Below, piece after piece: positions 10,120 to 19,943 of a stretch of DNA of 64,000 bases. Position 1 is the stretch's first letter, and every line of letters begins with the position of its first letter. The DNA lies in NCBI GenBank assembly GCA_035527835.1, contig DATKZS010000102.1, forward strand, positions 15,460 through 79,459, written 5' to 3'. The notes under the pieces are model-generated. The model had not been told where the DNA came from. It saw only the letters and a list, made by a program, of their open reading frames with translations, and ran no database searches. Source of the stretch: DATKZS01 sp035527835 [NCBI: bacterium] (GTDB lineage Bacteria > RBG-13-61-14). Made by a program: the position numbers and the translations under genes.

Positions 10120-10563
10120 ATGAAGCTCAGCACCAAAGGACATTACGGGATCCATGCCATCATGGATCTGGCCGTCCGCTACGGACAGGGCGCGGCTTTG
10201 TTGCGCGACATCTGCCGGCCCCACAATTTTTCGGAGAAATACCTGGAGCAGTTGCTCCGGCTCCTGCACCAGGCCGGGCTGGTGGAGAGCGTGCGGGGGG
10301 CCCGGGGCGGGTATTGGCTGGCCAAGCCGCCGGACGAGATCACGCTCTTGGAGATCGTCGAGGCGCTGGAGGGCGCGCTGGTGCAGCTCCCGTCGCAGTG
10401 CAAGCCGGAGTGCTTAAAGCACGACCACTGCGCTCTGCACGAGACCTGGTTCGGGGCGGTGGAGGAGACGCGGCGCAAGCTGGCGGCGGTGACGCTCGGC
10501 GACCTGGTGGGCATTCAGCGCGACCTGGACAAAAAGCACGAGGGCGCCACCTACTCGATCTAG
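10120..10563 (+). CDS. Rrf2-family regulator with IscR-like Fe-S ligands
   Basis: 147 residues. N-terminal winged helix typical of Rrf2 (KLSTKGHYGIHAIMDLA, then GLVESVRGARGGYWLAKP wing). The C-terminal ligand loop has Cys94, Cys98, Cys104 and His107. E. coli IscR binds its [2Fe-2S] cluster through Cys92, Cys98, Cys104 and His107, so three of four positions coincide, which I read as a cluster-sensing regulator. Its gene precedes cysK, metY and metX, so it probably controls cysteine and homocysteine supply in response to Fe-S status, or to cysteine as CymR does. ATG follows GGTAGGGAA. Confidence 0.85.
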   Translation: MKLSTKGHYGIHAIMDLAVRYGQGAALLRDICRPHNFSEKYLEQLLRLLHQAGLVESVRGARGGYWLAKPPDEITLLEIVEALEGALVQLPSQCKPECLKHDHCALHETWFGAVEETRRKLAAVTLGDLVGIQRDLDKKHEGATYSI

Positions 10564-10635
10564 GTCCGTGGACCATTAGGGATTCCGTCTTGGCCCCTGT
10601 CAATGGAAGAGCACATTGTAAAAGGAGGAGACGCA

Positions 10636-11562
<927 letters not shown>

Positions 11563-11590
11563 GCCTGGACCTTGATAGAGATTTGAAAGC

Positions 11591-11671
11591 AGCCGCAGAT
11601 GAACGCCGATGAACGCAGATAACCCTAAAATGATTTTATCTATCTGCGTTCATCTGCGTTCATCTGCGGCT
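11591..11671. repeat. Long palindrome, GCAGATGAAC family (copy 1)
   Basis: Arms 11592-11621 and 11641-11670 are 30 bases each with one mismatch, around a 19-base loop. Each arm is three tandem units of about 10 bases of the type GCAGATGAAC. Copies of the same family are at 49020-49104 and 57577-57655. Lies between cysK and metY. Confidence 0.9.
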
Positions 11672-11743
11672 AAAATAAAATATTAACGCCAATGAAAGCG
11701 GCGTCGTGCCGCCGCACTCTCCAACCTGAAGGAGGACTGATTG

Positions 11744-12997
11744 ATGAGCAACAAGGAACATTCATTCGACACCAAGGTGATCCATGCAGGGCAGACGCCC
11801 GACGCCTGGCTGAACTCCACTCTCGCCCCCGTTTTCCAGAGTGCGGCGCACCGTTTCCCCGACGCGGAGGGCCTCTCGCGCGTGTTCGCGGGCAAGGAGC
11901 CCGGACATATTTACATGCGCCTTAGAAACCCGACCAACGAGGCCCTGGAGCGAAGGGTCAGCGCGCTGGAAGGAGCCATCGGCGCCGTGGCCACCTCCTC
12001 CGGCATGGCCGCCATCACCGACGCCGTGCTCGCCATCCTCAAAGCCGGAGACCACATAGTGGCCGGCAACTCGCTGTTCATGAGCACCTACCTCCTCTTC
12101 ACGCAGGTCATCAAGAAGTTCGGGATCGAGGTCACCCTGGTTGATCCCATGAAACCGGAGGAATGGAAAAAGGCGGTGAAGCCCAGCACCCGCCTCTTCT
12201 TCGCCGAGACCATCGGCAATCCGGTGATGGACGTGCCCGACCTGGCCAGGCTCGCCGCCGTTGCCCACGACGCCGGCTGCCCGCTGGTCGTGGACAACAC
12301 CCTGGCCACGCCCTGGCTCTGCCGGCCCCTGGACCTCGGCGCCGACATCGTGGTCCACTCCACCACCAAGTTCCTGAACGGACACGGCTCCGCGGTGGGC
12401 GGCATCATCCTGGACTCGGGCAAGTTCGGCTGGCCCGACGACCGCTACGCGGACTTCAAGCCGTTCAAGGACCGGGCCGGGGCCAGGGCCTTCCTCGACC
12501 GCGTCTGGCGAGAGATCCACATCAACTTCGGCACCAGCGCCGCGCCCTGGCACTCCTACCTCACCTTGATCGGCATTGACACGCTGGCCCTGCGCATGGA
12601 GCGGCACTGCCGCAACGCCGAGGCGCTCGCGGTGTGGCTTAAAGCACACCCCAAGGTCAAGTGGGTCAACTACCCGGGCCTGCCCGACCATCCCGCGCAC
12701 CCCGTGGCCCGCAGCCAGTTCAAGGGACTCGGCTTCGGCGGCCTGCTCACCTTCGGACTCGCCGACGAAAAAGCCTGCTTCGAGCTGATCCGCAGGCTCA
12801 AGCTCGTCTATCACCTGGCCAACCTGGGCGACTGCAAGACGCTCATCATCCACCCCTGGTCAAGCCAGTACGTGAGCTTCCCGGAAGACCGCCGCCGGGC
12901 GCTCAACATCTTCCCGGACCTGCTGCGCGTCTCCGTCGGAATCGAGGCCATTGACGACATCATCGGAGACTTCGACCAGGCCCTTTCCCAGTTATAA
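11744..12997 (+). CDS. metY: O-acetylhomoserine sulfhydrylase / cystathionine gamma-synthase family enzyme
   Basis: Cys/Met-metabolism PLP enzyme. 417 residues from ATG 11744 (AAGGAGG 8 bases upstream). PLP lysine Lys209 in [11 protein letters not shown], cofactor Asp in VVDNTLATP, substrate region [11 protein letters not shown]. The adjacent metX makes O-acetylhomoserine, so direct sulfhydrylation to homocysteine (MetY/MetZ role) is the natural reading; family members that act as cystathionine gamma-synthase or gamma-lyase cannot be excluded by sequence alone. It is separated from metX by 17 bp. Confidence 0.85.
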   Translation: MSNKEHSFDTKVIHAGQTPDAWLNSTLAPVFQSAAHRFPDAEGLSRVFAGKEPGHIYMRLRNPTNEALERRVSALEGAIGAVATSSGMAAITDAVLAILKAGDHIVAGNSLFMSTYLLFTQVIKKFGIEVTLVDPMKPEEWKKAVKPSTRLFFAETIGNPVMDVPDLARLAAVAHDAGCPLVVDNTLATPWLCRPLDLGADIVVHSTTKFLNGHGSAVGGIILDSGKFGWPDDRYADFKPFKDRAGARAFLDRVWREIHINFGTSAAPWHSYLTLIGIDTLALRMERHCRNAEALAVWLKAHPKVKWVNYPGLPDHPAHPVARSQFKGLGFGGLLTFGLADEKACFELIRRLKLVYHLANLGDCKTLIIHPWSSQYVSFPEDRRRALNIFPDLLRVSVGIEAIDDIIGDFDQALSQL

Positions 12998-13014
12998 TAT
13001 TAAAGGCAAGGCGG

Positions 13015-14229
13015 ATGAAGAGCGCAAAGAAGATAATCAGGGAGCCCTGGCGGGCGCGCGAATCGGTGGGCATCGTCTCCACCAGGCACTATACCTTTGC
13101 CCAGACCCCCCGCGAGATGACCCTCGACAGCGGGCTCACCCTCGGGCCCATCACCCTGGCCTATGAGACCTACGGCGAGCTCAACCGCGACAAATCTAAC
13201 GCCGTGCTCATCTGCCACGCGCTGTCCGGCGACGCCCACGCCGCGGGCTATCATGACAAGGACGACAACAAAACCGGATGGTGGGACCTCGTGATCGGGC
13301 CCGGCAAGCCCTTCGATACCAATAAATACTTCGTGATCTGCTCGAACATCATCGGCGGGTGCAAAGGCAGCAGCGGCCCGTCCTCCATAAACCCCCGGAC
13401 CGGAGAGCCTTATGGCCTCCAGTTCCCGGTGATCACCATCGCCGACATGGTCCGGGCCCAGCATGCGCTCATCCAACACCTCGGCGTCAAGCGCCTGCTC
13501 AACGTGGTCGGCGGCTCGATGGGCGGGATGCAGGCCCTGCAATGGGCCGTGGACTACCCGGACATGGTGGGCTCCGCCACCTTGATCGCCACCTGCGCCA
13601 AGCTATCGGCCCAGGGCATCGCCTTTAACGCCGTGGGCCGCCGCGCCATCATGTCGGACCCGGCCTGGAAGGAAGGCCGCTACTACGGCGGGCCTTACCC
13701 CAACCCCGGCCTCTCGCTGGCCCGCATGATCGCCCACATCACCTATCTGTCCGACGAGTCGCTCCACGAAAAGTTCGGCCGCCGGCTCCAGGACCGGGAC
13801 AAGATCGGCTACACCTTCACCACCGAGTTCCAGGTGGAGAGCTACCTCGATCACCAGGGCGAGAGCTTCATCCGCCGCTTCGACGCCAACTCCTATTTAT
13901 ACATCACCAAGGCCATGGACTACTTCGACCTGACCCTGGGCGGCGCGCGCACCCTGGCCCGCGCGCTCGCCGGCGTCAAGTCGAGATTCCTTGTCATCTC
14001 CTTCTCCTCCGACTGGCTCTATCCGTCGGAGGAATCAAAGGAAATCGTGCGCGCCCTCAAAATGAACAACGCCGACGTGGCCTCCTGCGAAATCCAGAGC
14101 AACTACGGCCACGACTCCTTCCTCCTGCCCTGCCAGCTCCAGGAGGAAATGATCGCCCGCTTCCTGGCCGCCAACCTCAAGGGCAACGGAGTGGACCTCC
14201 CCGCCACCGGCGCCTGCCTTGTCAAGTAA
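13015..14229 (+). CDS. metX: Homoserine O-acetyltransferase
   Basis: Alpha/beta-hydrolase-fold enzyme that acylates homoserine for methionine synthesis. 404 residues. Nucleophile Ser168 in the elbow GGSMGG, catalytic Asp in SSDWLYP and His in YGHDSFL, and the family signatures [14 protein letters not shown] and GGCKGSSGP. Acetyl versus succinyl specificity cannot be settled by eye. It directly follows metY and provides its substrate. ATG after AAGGCAAGGCGG. Confidence 0.92.
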   Translation: MKSAKKIIREPWRARESVGIVSTRHYTFAQTPREMTLDSGLTLGPITLAYETYGELNRDKSNAVLICHALSGDAHAAGYHDKDDNKTGWWDLVIGPGKPFDTNKYFVICSNIIGGCKGSSGPSSINPRTGEPYGLQFPVITIADMVRAQHALIQHLGVKRLLNVVGGSMGGMQALQWAVDYPDMVGSATLIATCAKLSAQGIAFNAVGRRAIMSDPAWKEGRYYGGPYPNPGLSLARMIAHITYLSDESLHEKFGRRLQDRDKIGYTFTTEFQVESYLDHQGESFIRRFDANSYLYITKAMDYFDLTLGGARTLARALAGVKSRFLVISFSSDWLYPSEESKEIVRALKMNNADVASCEIQSNYGHDSFLLPCQLQEEMIARFLAANLKGNGVDLPATGACLVK

Positions 14230-14258
14230 GGCTCATCACAATATCGAGGGGATGTGGG

Positions 14259-15008
14259 TCATCCTTTTTTCCCGGCCATGGCCCAGAACACGGGAGTAAC
14301 CATCATCAGGCTTCCTTGCCGATGCGCTTGGTGCAGCGAGCGCAGGGCCGAGTCGAGCTTGCGCCCGGCGACACGTCCGCTAAGCACGGTCCGCAGCCAA
14401 TGCTCTTCCTCTTTCAAGCGGTCTTCGCTGATCCGGCTGTCCCACACGCCCGGGTACAGGCCGAGCTCACGGACCGCAAATCCCGCCGCCGCGAGCAGGC
14501 CGGCCAGCTTCCGGCCGATCAGCGGATCAGCGCCCTGCCCCGCCAGCGCCTCCATCAATTCATCTCGCAGCCCGGCCTCCGGGGGCTCCACCATGCGGCC
14601 GCCGTAATCCGGCTCACACGCGAGAAGCACCGTGCCCTCCGGCTTCAGGATCCGGCTGAACTCCCGAAGCGCGCGGACCGGGTCGGGGAGCCATAACAGG
14701 AGCCAGTGGCAGGTCACGAGGTCAAATGAGGAGCGGCCAAAGGGGAGAGAGCAGGCGTCGGCCTCAGAGTACTCCGCCCTGCCCTGCCGCGCCCTCGCGG
14801 CCTCGATCGCTTCCGCATTCGCGTCCACTCCGGCCACCCTGCCCCGGCAAATCCCGGCCATCTCTTCCGTGATCTTGCCGTCGCCGCAGCCCACGTCCAG
14901 CACGCTCTTGCACGAAGCCAGCCGCGCGCGGCGATACAACTCGCGCCGCATCGGCCAGGTCCACTCAGCCTGGAGCGCGTGGAGCCGGATCTGGTCAGTC
15001 AGGTCCAT
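14259..15008 (-). CDS. SAM-dependent methyltransferase, class I (UbiE/BioC-like)
   Basis: 249 residues. Motif I VLDVGCGDGKI (about residues 36-46), acidic motif II GVDAN, motif III DACSLPFGRSSFDLVTCHWL (split: DACSLPF, FDLVTCHWLL) and the post-III LKPEGTVLLACEP. This is the small-molecule methyltransferase_11 fold. The substrate is unknown and the neighbours give no clear hint: metX is convergent, and the radical SAM unit upstream is separated by a palindrome. No signal peptide or membrane segment. Confidence 0.75.
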   Translation of the reverse strand: MDLTDQIRLHALQAEWTWPMRRELYRRARLASCKSVLDVGCGDGKITEEMAGICRGRVAGVDANAEAIEAARARQGRAEYSEADACSLPFGRSSFDLVTCHWLLLWLPDPVRALREFSRILKPEGTVLLACEPDYGGRMVEPPEAGLRDELMEALAGQGADPLIGRKLAGLLAAAGFAVRELGLYPGVWDSRISEDRLKEEEHWLRTVLSGRVAGRKLDSALRSLHQAHRQGSLMMVTPVFWAMAGKKG

Positions 15009-15033
15009 TTATCGCCTTTCAAGAAAAAGAGTA

Positions 15034-15115
15034 ACCGCCAAGACGCCAAGAACGCCAAGAAGAAATAATCTATTAATATAAAAATTCTTCTTGGCGTTCT
15101 TGGCGTCTTGGCGGT
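15034..15115. repeat. Long perfect palindrome, CGCCAAGA family
   Basis: Arms 15034-15064 and 15085-15115 are perfect 31-base inverted copies with a 20-base A+T-rich loop. Each arm is built of tandem CGCCAAGA-like units (period 8-9). Lies between the methyltransferase start and the radical SAM stop. Confidence 0.93.
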
Positions 15116-15142
15116 GATTCTTCGCTCAAAACTCCCACCATG

Positions 15143-16504
15143 TTAAAAGTTGGAAAGCGATTCCGTGCACACCACGCCCTTGCCGTCCTTTTCCAGGGGG
15201 CAGCCGCCGCCGCAGAGGTCGAGCCGGTCGCAGCTTTTACACTCCTCGTCCACCCAGCCGCGCTCGCGCAGGTCCTTTAAAAGTGGAGCGGTCCAGATTT
15301 TGTCCCAGTCGTCGGCCAGGATGTTGCCGACGGATTCAAAGTAGCTCTGGCAGGGCAGCACGGACCCGTCCGGCTCGATGCACATGTTGAAATGCCCGGC
15401 GGTGCAGCGCTTCATGCCCAGCCCGTGCTCGACGGGGTCGAGCTCGCAGTAACGGGTCGGCGTGTACCAGATGAAGTTCATGCCGAGCTCGTTGGCAACC
15501 TCCACCACGCGCTCCAGCGCCTCCTCCATCTCCTGGGCCGGCACCGCGTCGGGGTTGTCGGCGCCGCGGCCCGCGTGGATCACGCCGTTCATGGCGAAGC
15601 GCCGGACGCCGAGGCCGTGCAGGAAGCGCACGGTGTCAACGAGGCCCGCGATGTTCTTGCGGCTGATCGTGGTGTTGGTCACGGTGTAGAGCCCTTGAGC
15701 GAGCGCGTTCTCGATGCCCTTGACCGTGCGCTCGAAGCCTTCGGCGCGCACCATCTGGTTGTGGACGTTCTCATCGTGCGACTCGATGGTGATCTGCGCG
15801 TGGTCCAGGCCCTCGGCAATCAGGCGCTTCAGGTAATCGGGATCGGAGAGGCGGCAGCCGTTGGTGAGGAGCCCGGTAACCAGGCCCAGGTCCTCCGCAT
15901 GAGCGATCAGGTCCGGCAGGTCGTCCCGAAGCGTGGCCTCACCGCCGGTGAAACAGACGTGAGGGATGCCCACGGCAAAGAGCCGGTCCAGCACTTGTTT
16001 CCAGGCCGCGGTGTCCATCTCCTTCATCTCGCGCGGACCGCCCGCGTAGCAGTGGCCGCAGTTCAGGTCGCAGCGGTGGGTGATGGCCAGGTCCATCCGA
16101 TAGGGCGCGGACACGGGCATGGAGAATGGCTCGATGCGGCCGAATTCCAGGGCCTCCACCGGGCAGACATCGTCGGAGGCGGTCAGGCACAGGATTTTAT
16201 CCTTGAACTCCTTGAAGTCCGCCTCCGCCCGCTTGCGCCCCACCCGGTAGCGGGAGGCCATGGCGCGGGCCACGCCGGCGTCGTCCTTGCCGTCAATCAT
16301 GAGCTTCACGTACTCGACGCCGGTCTGGTTCAGGTGCAGCACCTTGGCCGCGTTGATGACCAGCACTCCCGATCCGTCGCCCTCCACCCGGAGGTGCATC
16401 CGATAGGCGCCGCCGTCGGGCAGCGTGCCGCGGCAGGTGTGGAAGCCGCGCTCGAGCGGCCGCTTCTTCGCGTAATAATCCTTGACCCGCCCGATGATGC
16501 CCAT
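15143..16504 (-). CDS. PqqD-like/radical SAM/SPASM protein, putative peptide-modifying enzyme
   Basis: 453 residues. Residues 45-105 look like a PqqD/RRE-type winged domain (GVLVINAAKVLHLNQTGVEY), the kind that binds a peptide substrate. The radical SAM core follows with Cys145, Cys149, Cys152 in HRCDLNCGHCYAGG, then TGGEATLRDDL and IESHDENVH. The C-terminal SPASM region carries further Cys (CTAGHFNMC, VLPCQSYF, CKSCDRLDLCGGGC) for auxiliary Fe-S clusters. The ATG immediately adjoins the stop of the DUF2207 gene, whose product ends in six Cys within a Cys-Ala repeat. I infer that this tail is the substrate. The enzyme also resembles AhbC/NirJ in outline, but it lacks their tail motifs and lies far from the heme cluster. 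Confidence 0.75.
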   Translation of the reverse strand: MGIIGRVKDYYAKKRPLERGFHTCRGTLPDGGAYRMHLRVEGDGSGVLVINAAKVLHLNQTGVEYVKLMIDGKDDAGVARAMASRYRVGRKRAEADFKEFKDKILCLTASDDVCPVEALEFGRIEPFSMPVSAPYRMDLAITHRCDLNCGHCYAGGPREMKEMDTAAWKQVLDRLFAVGIPHVCFTGGEATLRDDLPDLIAHAEDLGLVTGLLTNGCRLSDPDYLKRLIAEGLDHAQITIESHDENVHNQMVRAEGFERTVKGIENALAQGLYTVTNTTISRKNIAGLVDTVRFLHGLGVRRFAMNGVIHAGRGADNPDAVPAQEMEEALERVVEVANELGMNFIWYTPTRYCELDPVEHGLGMKRCTAGHFNMCIEPDGSVLPCQSYFESVGNILADDWDKIWTAPLLKDLRERGWVDEECKSCDRLDLCGGGCPLEKDGKGVVCTESLSNF

Positions 16505-18115
16505 CTATCTGCCCCCTCCCGCGCAGGCGCAGGCGCACCCGGCGCAGGCGCAGGCGCATCCGGAGCCGCCGCCGCTGCTGTAAGACCTGGCCGGAGGCGG
16601 GTTGGTGACGGAGGTGATGCCGCCGGTGAACGCGGTCAGACTGCCCACGGCGCGGTCGGCCAGGTTCTCGACGCGCGAGACCACGGAGTCGGCGAACTCG
16701 GCGCCGGAGACCCAGTTGCCGGAGGCGGTCTGGTTTACGGTGGACCAGGTGGAGGTCGGGTGATACGCGGGCCACCACACGGGCGGGGTGATCTGGCGGT
16801 CGGTCAGCGTCTCCTTGAGCCGCGTGTCCATGTGCTTGTCCACCATGAGCCAGGAGAACTGCTCATCGAGGTTTTTGGAGAGGTCGGCGGTGGACTCGGA
16901 CTTCTGCACCTGCGACCAGGCCAGGCTGACGATGGACGTATAGTACTCGCGGGTCTTCTTGACGTTAAAGCCCTTCAACTTTTTCTGCACCACCTTGATC
17001 CAGTCCAGGAAAAGATTTTTCAAGGCCTTCTCGTTCAGGTGCCCGTCGGGCCCGATGGCGCGGAGGAACTGTTTTTCGTAGGGCCATATCTCCTGGGACT
17101 CCGGGTTGAGCACGGTGAGTTGGAGCCTGGGGTTGGGCTCGACGCGCGCGACTCCTTTTTTCACCAGCCCGAATATGATCATGGCCGCAACCTTGTTCAA
17201 GGGCAGCTCGAGCAGGAGCGCGGCCTCCGGCGCCGTGAGACCGCGCTTGATCTGGGCGCCCTCCACCGCCGCCGTGGGCGGGAAGTATTTCATTTTGCGC
17301 CGCCGTGCCATATAGATGTTGAGAACGATGATCCCCGCGATGATGAGGAAGGGAGAGGTGGAGATGATCAAGGCGACGATCCAGGCGAAAAGATTAATGA
17401 AGAAGCCGGCCACTCCGCCCGGCTGCGGCTTCTGGTACTCGCTCTCGGAGACCGGCTCGAACACGGTGGAGACCAGCGACTTGGGGAAGCTGACGCCGAA
17501 CTTGTACTGGGATGACGGCGAGGCGTTGGGGTTGCGCCAGATATAGGTGAGCCGGCCTTTTTCGTCGGCGCCCTCCTGGTCGAACTTGCGGTAATGCCAC
17601 TTGACTTGGGCTTCGTCCGCGCCCTGGGGAAAGTGGATGGCGACCTGGAGCAGGGTCTGGCCGTACGTGAACTTGGAGCCGTAATAGACCGGGTAAAACT
17701 CGACGCTGGCGTATTCCGGGTTCTCGGAGTCGGGGAAGACCATGTGCGGGTTGGTGGCGGTCACCTGGAGCGTGCCGTGCTGTCCGGGCTTGATCTCGCT
17801 CGGCCCGAGAGGGACCTCGACCCCGACCGGAATGTACGACGACTTCCGGATGTCGCTAACCTGCTTTTTGTTGATCCAGGCGCGGACCGAGGAGAGGTCG
17901 TAATAATTATTGGGCAGTCCCACGTCCACCACGTCAATGGGGTGCGCGCCCGAGGCGCAGGTGAAGGTGAGGACGTATTCGATGTCCACGCCCCCGTCTT
18001 CGCGGATGAAAATGTCCGAGCGGTTCTCGTTCACGGCGAAGCGGTAGTCCTGCCCCAGCGCCGGCGCGCTGAAAGCCATCAACCACAAGATCGGGAATAT
18101 GATGCGCTTCACCAT
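16505..18115 (-). CDS. DUF2207 membrane protein with C-terminal Cys-Ala repeat tail
   Basis: 536 residues from ATG 18115, chosen because it gives a clean signal peptide (MVKRIIFPILWLMAFSAPAL, cleavage near GQD) and overlaps the upstream stop; a longer in-frame reading upstream is basic nonsense from another gene's frame. Residues 20-200 form an exported DUF2207 beta-rich domain, a membrane segment of about 25 residues follows (AGFFINLFAWIVALIISTS, LIIAGIIVLNIYMARRRK), then a cytoplasmic helical domain. The end is Gly/Ser-rich and closes with GCACACAGCACACAGGGR. The repeat is encoded by tandem GCGCAG-type hexamers. By topology (exported N-terminus, Arg-rich stop after the helix) the tail is cytoplasmic, where the adjoining radical SAM enzyme could reach it. 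Confidence 0.75.
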   Translation of the reverse strand: MVKRIIFPILWLMAFSAPALGQDYRFAVNENRSDIFIREDGGVDIEYVLTFTCASGAHPIDVVDVGLPNNYYDLSSVRAWINKKQVSDIRKSSYIPVGVEVPLGPSEIKPGQHGTLQVTATNPHMVFPDSENPEYASVEFYPVYYGSKFTYGQTLLQVAIHFPQGADEAQVKWHYRKFDQEGADEKGRLTYIWRNPNASPSSQYKFGVSFPKSLVSTVFEPVSESEYQKPQPGGVAGFFINLFAWIVALIISTSPFLIIAGIIVLNIYMARRRKMKYFPPTAAVEGAQIKRGLTAPEAALLLELPLNKVAAMIIFGLVKKGVARVEPNPRLQLTVLNPESQEIWPYEKQFLRAIGPDGHLNEKALKNLFLDWIKVVQKKLKGFNVKKTREYYTSIVSLAWSQVQKSESTADLSKNLDEQFSWLMVDKHMDTRLKETLTDRQITPPVWWPAYHPTSTWSTVNQTASGNWVSGAEFADSVVSRVENLADRAVGSLTAFTGGITSVTNPPPARSYSSGGGSGCACACAGCACACAGGGR

Positions 18116-18465
18116 TTCGGCTCCTCCGTCACCTGGTAGTCGTTGCCGCAATAGGGGCATTTGACGAACACCGCGCCGGCCCGGACCTCGACGGACTTGC
18201 GGTCCAATTCCGCGCCGCAGTTCTTGCACTTCATCAGGTCCAGGTTGACGTCGCCGGACAGGTCAATCTTCTGCGTGACCTCGACCTTCTTCACGACCTC
18301 CGGCTTCTTCGCCAGCGTGATCCACGCCACTCCCGCGCCCATGCCGATGGCAACAAGGCCCACCAGCGCGCGAGCCCCCGGATTGGCCTTGGCCGCGGCC
18401 ACGAGAAAAAGCAGGCCCAGGCCGAGCAGGACCACCGCGATAATCGTCCCTATGATTTTCGTCAT
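18109..18465 (-). CDS. Small membrane protein with C-terminal zinc ribbon
   Basis: 118 residues from ATG 18465. Two membrane helices (residues 3-25 and 32-52), a charged linker, then a zinc ribbon CKNCGAEL ... CPYCGNDY. Its stop overlaps the DUF2207 ATG by 7 bases, making this the first gene of the three-gene unit with the radical SAM enzyme. Function unknown; it could be a partner or delivery factor for the DUF2207 protein. An ATG 36 bases further upstream is in frame but adds a non-hydrophobic leader and lacks a better ribosome site. Confidence 0.65.
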   Translation of the reverse strand: MTKIIGTIIAVVLLGLGLLFLVAAAKANPGARALVGLVAIGMGAGVAWITLAKKPEVVKKVEVTQKIDLSGDVNLDLMKCKNCGAELDRKSVEVRAGAVFVKCPYCGNDYQVTEEPKW

Positions 18466-18508
18466 GGAGCCGAGATTACAACGGAGGAGGATGAAATACA
18501 AGACATCA

Positions 18509-18703
18509 TTGATTCCCGGTTAAGAGCGGCCTCCGATTATGGAATGCGGTGGCTTGACGCCGCTTTGACGAGCCGGGAGCTTGATCCCGGCGGAGCGCGA
18601 ATGAACAAAAAAGGTGAAAGTGCGACTCCAACTCCCCGACAAGCCGGGGCTAAGAAAAGCGCAATCAAGCTTGCGCACTCCAAGGCGCTTAACCGGGAAT
18701 CAA
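18509..18703. repeat. Composite palindromic element with four small hairpins
   Basis: Outer arms 18509-18524 and 18688-18703 are a perfect 16-base inverted repeat (TTGATTCCCGGTTAAG and its complement). Inside are four mini-hairpins at 18546-18563, 18573-18590, 18634-18649 and 18659-18676, with stems of 5-6 bp. The two on the left have CTTGA in the loop and the two on the right its complement (TCAAG or CAAG), so the whole element is symmetric. It fills most of the divergent gap between the zinc-ribbon gene and corA (18466-18810); I see no gene in it. Confidence 0.8.
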
Positions 18704-18810
18704 GGCAAGACATGGCATCGAGATGGCAATGAAAAATTTTCGGCGGGGATATGATATTATGAGAGAGGATCATGACGGGAAATTCCCATGAGCAAAAGGG
18801 GTAAAGTGGC

Positions 18811-19878
18811 ATGCCGAAGTCAATGAAGCGGCGTTCGAAGAAGCGTGGCCTTCCTCCGGGCACGCTGGTCCACATCGGCGACAAAAGGACGGAGAAGGTC
18901 AAGATCACGGTGATGGACTATGATGAAAACCGTTTTGAGGAAAAGGTGGCGGCGGCGGTGGAGGACTGCCAGGTTTACAAGGACCGGAAGAGCACGACCT
19001 GGATCAACATTGACGGCATCCACCAGGTGGAGGTGATGGAGAAGTTAGGGAAGGTCTTCGGCCTGCACCCGCTGGTGATGGAGGACATCGTCAACACTGA
19101 CCAGCGTCCCAAGGCGGAGGATTACGGGGACTACCTGTACATCGTGGCGCGCGAGCTCTCTTATAACGACCAGACCGGCGAGATCGGCAACGAGCAGATG
19201 AGCCTGATCCTGGGCCGGAACTTCGTGCTCTCGTTCCAGGAGACGGAGGGCGACATGTTCGACCCGATCCGCGACCGCATCCGGAACAACAAGGGCAAGG
19301 TGCGGAAATCGGGCGCGGACTACCTGGCCTACACCCTGATGGACGCGATCGTGGACAGTTATTTTTCGATCCTGGAAAAGCTCGGGGAGCGGATCGAGTC
19401 TTTGGAGGACCAGCTGGTGACCGAACCCACGCCGGCGACGCTGCGCGCGATCCATAACATGAAGCGCGACAATATCGGCCTGCGCCGGTCGGTGTGGCCG
19501 CTTCGGGAGGTCATCACCAGCCTTTACCGCGACGAGTCCGAGCTGATCAACGACACCACGCGCCTGTTCCTGCGCGACGTGTACGACCACACCATCCAGG
19601 TCATTGACACCATCGAGACCTACCGCGACCTCCTGGCGGGCATGCTCGACATCTATCTTTCCAGCCAGTCGAACCGCATGAACGAGGTCATGAAGCTGCT
19701 CACCATCATCGCCACCATCTTCATCCCGCTCACCTTCATCGCGGGGGTGTACGGGATGAACTTTAAAAACATGCCGGAGATCGAGTCGTGGAATTATGGA
19801 TACGCGTTCACCTGGGCCATCATGATCGCGGCCGCCATCTCCATGCTGATCTATTTCAGAAGGAAGAAGTGGCTTTGA
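18811..19878 (+). CDS. corA: CorA-type magnesium/cobalt transporter
   Basis: 355 residues. Large cytoplasmic N-terminal domain, long stalk helix (about residues 165-270), then two C-terminal membrane helices separated by the selectivity signature YGMNF in GVYGMNFKNMPEIESWNYGY (GVYGMNF, MPEIESWNYGY). It ends in the usual basic FRRKKWL. Forms homopentamers that take up Mg2+ and can carry Co2+ or Ni2+. ATG 18811 has AGGGGTA about 9 bases upstream. It is convergent with the peptide ABC genes. Confidence 0.95.
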   Translation: MPKSMKRRSKKRGLPPGTLVHIGDKRTEKVKITVMDYDENRFEEKVAAAVEDCQVYKDRKSTTWINIDGIHQVEVMEKLGKVFGLHPLVMEDIVNTDQRPKAEDYGDYLYIVARELSYNDQTGEIGNEQMSLILGRNFVLSFQETEGDMFDPIRDRIRNNKGKVRKSGADYLAYTLMDAIVDSYFSILEKLGERIESLEDQLVTEPTPATLRAIHNMKRDNIGLRRSVWPLREVITSLYRDESELINDTTRLFLRDVYDHTIQVIDTIETYRDLLAGMLDIYLSSQSNRMNEVMKLLTIIATIFIPLTFIAGVYGMNFKNMPEIESWNYGYAFTWAIMIAAAISMLIYFRRKKWL

Positions 19879-19943
19879 TGCGTGCTTGCTGAAAAACCAC
19901 GTTTGGCTACAGGCACTAATACATCCGTTGCCGCACCATATTT

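Noticed and set aside
15143-16504. The radical SAM gene as a heme pathway enzyme (AhbC/NirJ)
   Set aside because: It has an N-terminal PqqD-like domain and a different C-terminal Cys pattern, and true AhbC and AhbD are both present in the heme cluster.
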